DNA of 64,000 nt, taken from assembly GCF_018837975.1 (NCBI RefSeq), contig NZ_JAGSOY010000017.1, positions 1 through 64,000 on the forward strand. The letters are read 5' to 3'. Source of the stretch: Zooshikella harenae (GTDB taxonomy: Bacteria > Pseudomonadota > Gammaproteobacteria > Pseudomonadales > Zooshikellaceae). This document shows, piece by piece, positions 1 through 7,973 of this stretch (within the stretch, counting starts at the first letter, position 1; each line of letters begins with the position of its first letter). The translations under genes and the position numbers were made by a program. The notes under the pieces are model-generated. The model saw only the letters and a list, made by a program, of their open reading frames with translations, was not told the origin of the DNA and ran no database searches.

Positions 1-357
1 TAATACTTTATCTATGCAATAGACTGCTACTTCTTCAGAGAGAATGGGCATTGAGTACTCCATGTAAGGCCGTCCTGCATGTTTGTAAGGTGGATATAAA
101 GCAAATGAATCACTATCTTCCATCATTTTTAATCCACGCTTCCAAGGTACGCCTTCAATGGTGACTTTATAATCTGGCATTGCATCAAAGACAGCTCGTA
201 GAATATCTGTGTAAATGCCAGCCATTTTACCATCTTTTTTATAAGAGTAAGGAGGATAGTCTTCATCGGCAATAATAGTGACAGACTCTGCTGCTATGAC
301 TAGGTTGGTTAGTACCAGGCTACCAGTCAATGTTATGAAGGCCATAAGTTTATGCAT
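1..357 (-). CDS. Periplasmic solute-binding protein, family 3 (partial, N-terminus only)
   Basis: This frame runs off the left edge; only the first 119 codons are present. It begins at an ATG and encodes a signal peptide of about 22 residues (hydrophobic stretch, then a VIAAES-like cleavage region). A mature start typical of bacterial solute-binding family 3 follows: a first beta strand, then DYPPYSY, then MAGIYTDILRAV. These proteins bind amino acids or similar small solutes in the periplasm for an ABC importer, and many stand-alone members of this group have no known ligand. No transporter subunit is visible on this side. The family call is fairly secure; the ligand is unknown. Confidence 0.8.
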   Translation of the reverse strand, partial: MHKLMAFITLTGSLVLTNLVIAAESVTIIADEDYPPYSYKKDGKMAGIYTDILRAVFDAMPDYKVTIEGVPWKRGLKMMEDSDSFALYPPYKHAGRPYMEYSMPILSEEVAVYCIDKVL

Positions 358-547
358 GACAGTTCATTCCTTTTTTAGAAAAAGCAAGTCTTTAGAGTTT
401 TAGTCCAGACTAGCTCATTCGTAAAGTTGTGATATTTTTGAGGAATGATTTAATTAAATGGAGAAAGCAACATTTTGTGTGAACATAAAAGTGCTGTTTA
501 ATAAAGTCATGTAAGAACAAAAGATATTGCGGTAAGTAATATGAAAG

Positions 548-585
548 CTCCTATCGTAAATTATAAATATAATTCACAATAGGAG
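548..585. repeat. 38-nt near-perfect hairpin downstream of the copper operon
   Basis: The arms CTCCTAT (548-554) and ATAGGAG (579-585) pair perfectly. The inner AATTATA and TATAATT also pair around an AA loop, leaving only two single mismatches. It lies about 40 bases past the stop of the PCuAC gene on the minus strand. Neither strand has a strong T-tract, so it may be an atypical terminator or 3' stabilising hairpin for the copper operon. Confidence 0.55.
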
Positions 586-624
586 TATCTACGACCTTAA
601 TAGTGAATGATACTGTCTTAATCG

Positions 625-1119
625 CTAGTTTTGGACATGTTTCATATCGCCCCTAGGGTTAGGCGTTTTCATAATGGGGGCATCAACTGTTAGTTGATCG
701 CCATTGCTAAAGGTTAATTTTAGCGTTGTTTTGCTGCCTTCGTTGCTAGGTTTTTTTAACCCTAAAAACATAATATGCAAACCGCCTGGTTTTAGATGGG
801 TACTGCCTTCAGCAGGAATCATGATTACCTTTTGCTGAATCATTTTCATTACACCTTCATCCATTTTGCTCAAGTGCAGTTCAACATTTTTTGCAAGCGG
901 ACTTTCAGCTTTTATAAGGCTAACAGGTTGCTTGCTGTGGTTGTGGATTTGCATATAGCCTGCAGTGTTTTGGGCTGTTGGTGGCATAGCACGCACGTAT
1001 ACATCATTTATAGTGATTGCTTGTTCTGCATTGGCGCTGCAGCTTAGCAAACTCAGTGCGAATGTAATACCTGTAGTTATCAAGTTCTTGCGAGTAGTTG
1101 ACGATAGGTTGATGCTCAT
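625..1119 (-). CDS. PCu(A)C-family periplasmic copper chaperone
   Basis: This 164-aa protein has a signal peptide ending near SANA-EQ (about residue 32) and one PCuAC (DUF461) domain. The family copper motif H-x10-M-x21-H-x-M is intact as His82, Met93, His115 and Met117, in the segments around GVMKM and GGLHIMF. Family members hold Cu(I) in the periplasm and hand it to Sco or directly to the CuA site of cytochrome c oxidase. It is the last gene of a three-gene minus-strand operon, 24 bases after the Sco gene, which supports a role in oxidase copper assembly. Confidence in the family is high; the exact acceptor is inferred. Confidence 0.92.
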   Translation of the reverse strand: MSINLSSTTRKNLITTGITFALSLLSCSANAEQAITINDVYVRAMPPTAQNTAGYMQIHNHSKQPVSLIKAESPLAKNVELHLSKMDEGVMKMIQQKVIMIPAEGSTHLKPGGLHIMFLGLKKPSNEGSKTTLKLTFSNGDQLTVDAPIMKTPNPRGDMKHVQN

Positions 1120-1143
1120 GTTTCCCTCTTATTACTCCATTTT

Positions 1144-1761
1144 TTAGTTGTCGTTGAGTAGTGATCGTAGTGCTTTAACGAGCACATCCGTTGGAACGGT
1201 ATGAGGCATGACATGACGAAGGATGCCTTGCTTATCAATTAAATAAAAGTTCGAGCTATGGTCTAACGTATATTGCAGTGCGGATCCAACACTGGGCTTA
1301 CGCTGGTAAATGACATGGTACTGATTGGCCACAGTATTAATAGCCGTGGGATGACCACTTAGCCCTTTAAAGTCTGAAAAGAAAAATTGGGCATAAGTGT
1401 TAACAACCTCAGCTGAGTCCCGTTGAGGGTCAAGGGTAATCATTAATCCTTGAATTTGAGTTTGTCCATGGGGTGTGAGCTGCTTTACTGCATTAGCCAG
1501 TTGACTCATGCCCGTTGGACAAACATCAGGACATGAGGTGTAACCAAAATAAATGGCAACAGCTTGTTTATGTTTAAAAGATGAAAGTGAAACGGAAGAC
1601 TGGCCTGATTGAAGTGTAAAGTCAGGAGCGTGTTCACCTAACATAAGGCTTGTGGGAGAATAGGGGGCAGAATCAGTCTTAAAAAACTGAAAATATGCCG
1701 TAATGATAATGGCAAGTGCGAGAAGACATTGTGCAGTAAGGACTATTCTTTTAGGCGTCAT
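1144..1761 (-). CDS. Sco1/SenC/PrrC-family copper chaperone
   Basis: This 205-aa protein has one N-terminal membrane anchor (about residues 7-26) followed by a periplasmic thioredoxin-like Sco domain. The copper ligands are present: the CxxxC motif as SCPDVC (Cys77, Cys81) and the distal His168 in the segment LDHSSNF. Sco proteins insert copper into, or keep reduced the cysteines of, subunit II of cytochrome c oxidase. The start overlaps the end of the upstream membrane-protein gene by 11 bases, suggesting translational coupling, and the PCuAC chaperone follows directly. The cytochrome oxidase genes themselves are not in this window. Confidence 0.93.
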   Translation of the reverse strand: MTPKRIVLTAQCLLALAIIITAYFQFFKTDSAPYSPTSLMLGEHAPDFTLQSGQSSVSLSSFKHKQAVAIYFGYTSCPDVCPTGMSQLANAVKQLTPHGQTQIQGLMITLDPQRDSAEVVNTYAQFFFSDFKGLSGHPTAINTVANQYHVIYQRKPSVGSALQYTLDHSSNFYLIDKQGILRHVMPHTVPTDVLVKALRSLLNDN

Positions 1762-2251
1762 TGTTGGGTATTAAATCAATAAGGATTTGGTGTATACCTT
1801 TTGCCGTGTGGAGTCTTAGGTCTGCCTGCCATTGCATATTGGGATCAATGGTGCAATAACTGAGTGTTACGTTACCTTCAAACTGCTTAGGTGCTACCTG
1901 CTTTAACTTAATTGGCATTAACCCCATATTCATTGTCTTACCAATCATTTGCAGTGTGACAAAATCCTGTGCCGCAGCCTGACGAAGCTTTATGTTAAAC
2001 GTTATTGGCTGATCATAAGGCAGAGATATCGGCGTAACCTGTAAATGCGTAAATACAGGCGATGACTTCGTTAACAAACATGGCTCAGTAGTTAGTTGGC
2101 AGTGTTGGCTCGATGTGCTTACAAAAGGGGTATTATCTTGCAAAAACCAACGAGGCAGTACAATAACTGCTAATAGTATCAAGCCTAAAACTACCAGTGA
2201 TGTACTTGAGCGTTCTGCTGAAAGCCATTTAGATACGATAATCATTTTCAA
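1751..2251 (-). CDS. Membrane-anchored protein of copper operon, function unknown
   Basis: This 166-aa protein has one transmembrane segment near residues 18-35 and a periplasmic beta-rich domain. I do not recognise a named family. It has a cysteine pair (Cys51 and Cys58) and a methionine-rich stretch (Met102, Met107, Met109, Met112), followed by Cys133. These residues could bind copper. It is the first gene of the operon with Sco and PCuAC and overlaps the Sco start, so a role in copper delivery to the respiratory oxidase is a reasonable inference. It resembles in general layout FixH/YtkA-like periplasmic domains, but I cannot confirm that. ATG codons at residues 1 and 3 are both possible starts. 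Confidence 0.7.
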   Translation of the reverse strand: MKMIIVSKWLSAERSSTSLVVLGLILLAVIVLPRWFLQDNTPFVSTSSQHCQLTTEPCLLTKSSPVFTHLQVTPISLPYDQPITFNIKLRQAAAQDFVTLQMIGKTMNMGLMPIKLKQVAPKQFEGNVTLSYCTIDPNMQWQADLRLHTAKGIHQILIDLIPNNDA

Positions 2252-2492
2252 TGCCGATTATAGAAGTATTAGTAATAATAAACAGCTGCTAAGGTGCGAC
2301 ATATTGTCACACTTGCTTTGTTAGGAGCAATAGAGATCATATGGCTCTGACGAGGCTTAACATGCCATGTACAGTCCTTACATTAACCATAAAAATTATA
2401 TGGGTAAAGGCTGTGTTGATGGTTTTAAGCGGACTGTTAATGTTGGCGTGTAGTTGGTAAAAGCGGGAATAATATATTGAAAAGACTAAACA

Positions 2493-3404
2493 TCAGTATA
2501 TTTCTGGGATGAATGTTTGTTCGTGATACGGGCGTCGTACGTACTTTATACTTTCTTCTGGTTCAGGTAATTTTATTTTTTTAGGGAGCACATCTTTGTA
2601 TTCAATAATACTTAATAAGTGAGCAATACAATTCAGGCGTGCACGTTTTTTATCGTCTGCGTCCACAACATACCAAGGTGCTTGTTTTATATCCGTGTAA
2701 GCAAACATTTTATCTTTTGCTTCAGAGTATTTATGGTAAAGACGCCTAGATTCCAGATCCATACTACTCAGTTTCCAGCGTTTTAAAGGATCATTGATTC
2801 GTGCTTCAAAACGTTTACGTTGCTCTTCTTCGCTAACGGAAAACCAATATTTAATGAGAATAATACCTGATCTGACGAGCATTCGCTCAAATTCTGGACA
2901 AGAGCGACTAAACTCAATGAGTTCATGCTCATCACAAAAACCCATTACACTCTCAACACCTAGTCGATTATACCAGCTTCGGTCAAAAAGGACGATTTCG
3001 CCACCAGCAGGTAAATGTGTGACATAACGTTGAAAATACCACTGAGTGCGTTCTCGTTCGGTTGGCGTTGGTAGCGCTGCAACTCTACAAATTCGTGGAC
3101 TTAGGAACTCAGTGATACGTTTGATTACACCACCTTTACCTGCAGCATCGCGGCCTTCAAAGATAACGACAATTTTAAGGTGCTTTTGTTTTACCCATTC
3201 CTGCAGTTTGACTAACTCTATTTGAAGCTTCCTTAATTCTCGTTCATAGCGACGTTTTACTTTTTGTTTTTCCGTCTTCGTCATAACCTGAGAATCGGCA
3301 ATACCACGATAAATAGCTTTTTTACTCTTGATCGGTTTGCTGTGCTTTGGGTCAACCACGAGTCTGTCTCCCAAGCTATTGATTCCTGATAGTGTTAATA
3401 CCAA
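2493..3404 (-). CDS. ppk2: Polyphosphate kinase 2 (PPK2 family)
   Basis: This single-domain, 303-aa PPK2 transfers phosphate between polyphosphate and nucleoside di- or monophosphates, most often polyP-driven GTP/ATP formation. The Walker A loop GRDAAGKGG is at residues 84-92. The Walker B/lid region LFDRSWYNR is around Asp141, and the PTPTERERTQWYFQRY lid motif lies between them. The N-terminal 50 residues are basic and precede a helical segment, as in class I enzymes. It is cytoplasmic. It is transcribed divergently from a Na+/phosphate cotransporter only about 130 bases away, so the pair likely links phosphate uptake to polyphosphate use. No clear Pho box is visible between them. Confidence 0.93.
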   Translation of the reverse strand: MVLTLSGINSLGDRLVVDPKHSKPIKSKKAIYRGIADSQVMTKTEKQKVKRRYERELRKLQIELVKLQEWVKQKHLKIVVIFEGRDAAGKGGVIKRITEFLSPRICRVAALPTPTERERTQWYFQRYVTHLPAGGEIVLFDRSWYNRLGVESVMGFCDEHELIEFSRSCPEFERMLVRSGIILIKYWFSVSEEEQRKRFEARINDPLKRWKLSSMDLESRRLYHKYSEAKDKMFAYTDIKQAPWYVVDADDKKRARLNCIAHLLSIIEYKDVLPKKIKLPEPEESIKYVRRPYHEQTFIPEIY

Positions 3405-3531
3405 TCATTAGGTTACGTAGTGGGTATATAATTAATGACTGGACATGTTCAATTTTATGCCATATATGAAATAGTAAGCCTATTAAAAAAATAGCATTTC
3501 AGAATACTATTGGGTGAGAAACTATCATTTA

Positions 3532-5373
3532 ATGCTAAAAAAAATTTTATTACCCACCATTCTTATTTTACTTGCCTATGGTTTTTGGATAAGTCCTGAC
3601 TTTAAGGTTGTTTCTGCTGGTGTCGCTGTTTTCTTGCTGGGAATGGTTTTTTTAGAACAGGGGTTTAAAGCTTTTACGGGAGGAGTTTTAGAAAAATTAC
3701 TTCATTTTTCTACAAATAAAATGTGGAAAAGTTTGACATTTGGTATCATTTCAACTTCGTTACTTCAATCAAGTTCTTTAGTTTCCGTTATTGCAATATC
3801 GTTTTTAAGTGCCGGATTAATTGGTCTGAGCCAAGGGATAGGAATCATTTTTGGTGCTAATTTAGGTACCACGACAGGTGCTTGGTTGGTAGCTGCATTT
3901 GGTTTAAAAGTCAATATTAGTAGCTATGCGATGCCTTTACTTGTATTTGGTTTGGTATTCCAGTTTGATAAAAATAAAGCATTGCAAGGTATTGGAAATG
4001 TGCTCATTGGTATAGGTCTTTTGTTTTTAGGTATTCATTATATGAAGGAGGGCTTTGAAGCCTTTCGAGACAGTGTGGATTTATCTCAGTATGCTATGAC
4101 GGGTATATCAGGCCTATTGTTTTATACGTTAATTGGAATTATTGCAACGGTGGTTATGCAGTCAAGCCATGCCACGTTGATTTTAATTATTACCGCATTA
4201 GCTTCTCATCAAGTCAGTTATGAAAACTCTCTTGCGGTTGCTATTGGGGCCAATGTAGGTACAACTATTACTGCAATACTGGGTGCATTAAGTGCCAATA
4301 TTCAAGGCAAACGTTTGGCAGCTGCGCACTTAGTATTTAATGTTTTAACAGGGTCAATAGCCTTACTGTTTATAGAGCAGATGGTTTGGGTCGTAGGGCA
4401 TTTTTCAAGCATTATTGGGATTGACTCAAACAACTATACTATGCAATTGGCTCTTTTTCACTCGCTTTTTAATACCGTTGGAATCGTTGTATTACTGCCA
4501 TTTGTAGGTCATTTAGTAAAAATGTTAGTGAGGTTGTTGCCTGACTACAGGGCTGGTGGATTATCAATAAATACGAAAGATACAAGTATACATAGGGCAA
4601 GGTATTTAAGTGAAATTTCGCTTAATTACCCTGAGACTGCTATGCAGGCTATGGTAAAAGAGTCAGTTCACTTATTTCAAAATGCTTATCAGATTGTATC
4701 TTTAGGTGTATTTGTGAGAGCCTTTGAAATAAAAAAAACAAAAGAGTTAAAAGAGCTTTTAAATCTTGAAACCGAGCTGGTTACGGTGAATATTGATGAA
4801 TTATATCAGCGTTATATCAAAGGTGTTTATGCTGATATTTTGCGTTATGGTAGTCAAATTGAATCAGGCCTTAGTCTTGAGCAAAGTACACAAGTATTTT
4901 CTCTGAAGCTTGCTTGTAGAAAAATAGTTGATGCTATCAAAGATATAAAACATCTTCACAAAAATTTAGCAAACTATGTAAAGTCTGATAACGATGTAGT
5001 AAGGGAACAATATGATTTATTGAGGCTACGCATCATCATTATTTTGAAACAAATTTATGAGCTGAGGTTATTATCAGATGCCGATGACTTGGCCACAAAA
5101 ACAGATTTAATAAAGCTAGCCATTGCCAAGCAGGATATTGGAAGTAATGGTGCACTGGAACAGTTGATACGGATGCGTCGAATTGATCCTATGGTTGCAA
5201 GCTCTCTGATTAATGATAGTGGTTATGTTCACTCCATTTGTAATAATCTTGTGGATAGTGTTATTGGTATCTTTCGCCGTGCAACCGGTGATATTATTCA
5301 GGCTGAACAAGAAATGGAGCTTGATCAGGATGAGCTCATGGCAATCCTTAAAAAGCATAAGGGGTCACGTTAG
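3532..5373 (+). CDS. Na+/phosphate cotransporter (NptA/YjbB type) with PhoU-like C-terminus
   Basis: This inner-membrane protein of 613 residues has the duplicated Na/Pi-cotransporter domain. The repeat signatures are LLQSSSLVSVIAIS in the first half and VMQSSHATLILIITA in the second, each flanked by glycine-rich helices. The last 240 or so residues are a soluble helical PhoU-like domain. The family moves phosphate with sodium; YjbB-like members can also export phosphate, so direction is uncertain. I chose ATG 3532, because a GGGTGAG element lies about 13 bases upstream. A GTG at 3514 in the same frame would add six residues but has no ribosome binding site. A small coiled-coil gene follows 45 bases later. 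Confidence 0.9.
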   Translation: MLKKILLPTILILLAYGFWISPDFKVVSAGVAVFLLGMVFLEQGFKAFTGGVLEKLLHFSTNKMWKSLTFGIISTSLLQSSSLVSVIAISFLSAGLIGLSQGIGIIFGANLGTTTGAWLVAAFGLKVNISSYAMPLLVFGLVFQFDKNKALQGIGNVLIGIGLLFLGIHYMKEGFEAFRDSVDLSQYAMTGISGLLFYTLIGIIATVVMQSSHATLILIITALASHQVSYENSLAVAIGANVGTTITAILGALSANIQGKRLAAAHLVFNVLTGSIALLFIEQMVWVVGHFSSIIGIDSNNYTMQLALFHSLFNTVGIVVLLPFVGHLVKMLVRLLPDYRAGGLSINTKDTSIHRARYLSEISLNYPETAMQAMVKESVHLFQNAYQIVSLGVFVRAFEIKKTKELKELLNLETELVTVNIDELYQRYIKGVYADILRYGSQIESGLSLEQSTQVFSLKLACRKIVDAIKDIKHLHKNLANYVKSDNDVVREQYDLLRLRIIIILKQIYELRLLSDADDLATKTDLIKLAIAKQDIGSNGALEQLIRMRRIDPMVASSLINDSGYVHSICNNLVDSVIGIFRRATGDIIQAEQEMELDQDELMAILKKHKGSR

Positions 5374-5418
5374 CTATATAGTTTATTTTTTCATGATTTA
5401 ACTAACTTAAGCTTCTTT

Positions 5419-5682
5419 ATGAAAGAAAAATTAATTAGACGTTTAAATAAAGTTAAGGCTTTTTTGGATAGTTCTCTTGTTGAGCAGAAGGAACAGGCAA
5501 ATTCTATAAAAAAAGTATTAAAAAAACTGAAACAAAAACAAAAATCTTTAGAAAAAGAGTTAAATGATGAAAAAAGTAAAAGACGTCGAGCAGAGCTTCA
5601 AGATGAGATTGCGATTATCAAAGAACGGCGTAAGAAAGGCATTCAGGCATTACAAGATCTGAATGGTAAACCATCAGAGTAG
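5419..5682 (+). CDS. Small coiled-coil protein, function unknown
   Basis: This 87-aa, highly charged protein is very rich in Lys, Glu and Gln. Nearly its whole length has heptad-like spacing of Leu/Ile, predicting one long or hairpin coiled coil, with no signal peptide or membrane segment. I do not recognise a family. It starts 45 bases after the phosphate cotransporter on the same strand and is probably co-transcribed, so it may act with the cytoplasmic PhoU-like domain; that is inference only. Confidence 0.7.
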   Translation: MKEKLIRRLNKVKAFLDSSLVEQKEQANSIKKVLKKLKQKQKSLEKELNDEKSKRRRAELQDEIAIIKERRKKGIQALQDLNGKPSE

Positions 5683-5810
5683 GTTCTACCCTCTTGAGTA
5701 TGATCTTGCATGTTATTACTTAGAAAAGATATAACACATCAAAATAGCTAAAAATTAGCTATACTAGTCGGCTATATCGCCGTATTTCATGTCAAAGGAG
5801 CCACCTTGTC

Positions 5811-6599
5811 GTGTATTTTGATAGCCATTGTCACCTTAATTTCGAAGCCTTTGATCAAGATCGTACGGAGCTGTTAGAGCAATGTGCTGAACAGCAGGTA
5901 ACCAATATTTTTATCCCAACAATTACTCAAGCTAACTGGGCCAAACTACTGGGCTTGCTGCGTTTAATTCCTGGGCAGCATACGGGAGTAGACTGTGTGG
6001 GTGGGTTAGGTTTACATCCTTACTTCTTAGCTCAACACATGGAACAGCACTTGTTAGAGCTGGATAGTTTACTGGCGCAACAACACCCTGGTATTGTTGC
6101 TGTGGGTGAAATTGGCCTTGATTACATGTTAAAAGAACTGGATGTTGACTGTCAGGTCCATTACTTTCTAGAGCAGGTTAAGCTAGCAGATAAACACAAT
6201 TTGCCTGTAGTGTTGCATGCGCGAAAGTCCTTTGACCAGTTGACGAAAATACTTCGAGACTACCCGGTAACAAAAAAAGGTATTGTTCATGCGTTTGCTG
6301 GAAGTAGCCAACAAGCTTACCGACTAATTGAAATGGGATATAAACTAGGTTTTGGGGGGGCTGTTACATTTGACCGTGCAACCAAGTTGAGAACATTAGT
6401 TAAAGAGTTACCCTTAGAGTCTTTAGTGTTAGAAACTGATGCGCCAAATATGCCTCCAGACTTTGCTCGAGAAGAGAGGAATTCACCTTTAAACCTGCCA
6501 AAAATAGCTTCAGTTATTGCAGATATTCGAGGTATCGCTAAAGAACATCTAGCTGAAATATGTGCTCAAAACTCAAAAGAAGTATTTGGTCTTTTGTAG
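5811..6599 (+). CDS. TatD-family metal-dependent hydrolase (DNase-like)
   Basis: This 262-aa TIM-barrel amidohydrolase-type enzyme carries all TatD metal-binding motifs: DSHCHLNF near the N-terminus, GEIGLDY, VVLHARKS, IVHAFAGS and ETDAPNMPP. TatD proteins have 3'-5' exonuclease or other phosphoesterase activity and act in the cytoplasm in DNA repair or quality control. The length matches the YjjV/YcfH/TatD group; which of the three it corresponds to cannot be settled here. Translation starts at GTG 5811, supported by AAAGGAG ending 10 bases upstream and by the family-typical start (YFDSHCHLNF). It stands alone, with no close neighbour in the same direction. Confidence 0.92.
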   Translation: MYFDSHCHLNFEAFDQDRTELLEQCAEQQVTNIFIPTITQANWAKLLGLLRLIPGQHTGVDCVGGLGLHPYFLAQHMEQHLLELDSLLAQQHPGIVAVGEIGLDYMLKELDVDCQVHYFLEQVKLADKHNLPVVLHARKSFDQLTKILRDYPVTKKGIVHAFAGSSQQAYRLIEMGYKLGFGGAVTFDRATKLRTLVKELPLESLVLETDAPNMPPDFAREERNSPLNLPKIASVIADIRGIAKEHLAEICAQNSKEVFGLL

Positions 6600-6893
6600 T
6601 AAGTGTTCATATATTAATCTTTTATTGTGTTGCGCCTTCTTTAGTTTGGTGAATTGAACACAATTATGTTGCTGTGGATTACAAAATCTAAAAAGCTTAA
6701 TATGAGGCTTTCAAGCTACGATATGCCCTTCACGAATCATCTTTAGGGGTTGTTGTCAGCGTTCTTCACTTCAGTCACTTATTAATATAAGCCCCATCTA
6801 CAATTATTATGTGTCTGGGGCCTATGTGCTGGGTATGTATGCAGGTGTTTGTTGTAGAAGCCAATAATAACGCAATATCAACTATTTATTAGT
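6600..6893. other. Intergenic, no gene seen
   Basis: The region between tatD-family and microprotein genes holds a weak hairpin: GCCCCA around 6790 pairs with TGGGGC around 6820. On the minus strand this lies past the end of the microprotein gene and could be a poor terminator. I see no coding potential. Confidence 0.4.
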
Positions 6894-7001
6894 TTACTGT
6901 GCATGGCGTTCCTGCCAGAAAATGCGAAAAAGTAAATAAACAGCGTATGGTATGAGCAATAGACCAAGCAGGTTTTGAAATTCGGCATAAAGTGAAAACA
7001 T
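6894..7001 (-). CDS. 35-aa single-pass membrane microprotein (putative)
   Basis: This short minus-strand frame was found by reading the sequence directly. It encodes 35 residues: an amphipathic start (MFSLYAEFQN), a hydrophobic stretch from about residue 11 to 29 able to span the membrane, and a charged end (WQERHAQ). It has well-placed expression signals: an AGGTGA ribosome binding site 5 bases before the ATG, and a perfect TATAAT (7030-7035) with TTGTTT 15 bases further upstream. It lies in an otherwise empty 1.4-kb gap. The size and layout recall small membrane subunits or regulators such as CydX or KdpF, but the sequence does not match those and no function is assigned. Confidence 0.55.
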   Translation of the reverse strand: MFSLYAEFQNLLGLLLIPYAVYLLFRIFWQERHAQ

Positions 7002-7006
7002 AGTGT

Positions 7007-7056
7007 TCACCTATAATCTAGCTTACATAATTATAAGTATAACGCATAAAAAACAA
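7007..7056 (-). promoter_or_regulatory. Putative sigma-70 promoter and RBS of the microprotein gene
   Basis: On the minus strand a perfect -10 TATAAT occupies 7030-7035 and a -35-like TTGTTT lies 15 bases upstream. The AGGTGA ribosome binding site is at about 7007-7012, five bases before the ATG at 7001. The -10 to ATG distance is 28 bases, giving a short leader. The 15-base spacer is shorter than ideal. Confidence 0.45.
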
Positions 7057-7973
7057 GTTATGACAGTTCATTGAATTTATTCTGTTAGGTTGACTTCATT
7101 TGGCATGAGGTGACTACTTTGTGGCGAGAAAGGTGCCTAACAGAACGCTAGGCTCGTTAATAGGATGTATCAGGTGTATAGTAGAGGCAGGTCAGTAAAT
7201 ATTATACTCCCTTTAATTGTGTGGATATGTCCATTTTATTAAAACATTCAATGCCTTAGTGGTAGCTTTATTTATTTCTGTAAAACAACGGCGCTAGTAG
7301 ACTGCTGAACGGCATAAACTTAATCATTGATAACCGGTTATCTATATCAAGACATGTTGGGATAGCTTCATGGCTCGTAAAGTAAGGTACAAAGAAGTGA
7401 GTGCCTAGAAGTAGGGATATCTTGAATAGGGTATCTATTAGATGGTCTAGGTTTGAGAGGAAATGCTATTGTTGTGGAATGTGTTCAGAATGGTTAGGAG
7501 TATAAATTCAATCTCCTATTGTTTCTTTTATCTCTTAATCTTTCAGCAAGATTACTGATGAGGCTAAGCAATTTTTTCTTATTCTTAAAGAAGGTGTTGT
7601 AAAAAGATGCAGTTTCGGATAATAAGATATTCTATTTAAGAACACTAAAAAAATGCACTTTTCCTTGATGTTACAAAAAAAACACCATTTTTAGAGGTAT
7701 CCTTAAGTAAATAAGTATTGTGAGCTGTTGTTTGAATGTTGTATTTTCCTGCATGTAAATTTAACAGCATTTTTCAAGAAAATTAAAATATGAGTAAGAA
7801 GTCAGCGAAACCTTAAGTTTTACAATGGAGGCCGTGATTATTATAGAATTTTCAGTCTCATGGCTAATCAGTAAGTAGGTGCGATCAACAATGTATGTTT
7901 TTTAGGATTGCTTTCTCTAATTTATTACTCATAGAGCACCATAAATGATATCTCATGTAGTAGGAGCTTTTCA
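7057..7973. other. Non-coding stretch of about 0.9 kb
   Basis: AT-rich with frequent stops in all frames. I see no conserved motif, tRNA, clear terminator or credible small gene here. The ribosome binding site TAGGAGC at its right end belongs to the downstream exporter gene. Confidence 0.5.

Noticed and set aside
6785-6825. GCCCCA/TGGGGC hairpin as terminator of the microprotein gene
   Set aside because: Only six pairs, long loop and no T-tract; kept as a remark rather than a terminator.
7111-7200. 25-codon GTG frame (starting GTGGCGAGAAAG) in the 7-kb gap
   Set aside because: Poor ribosome binding site spacing and no recognisable product.
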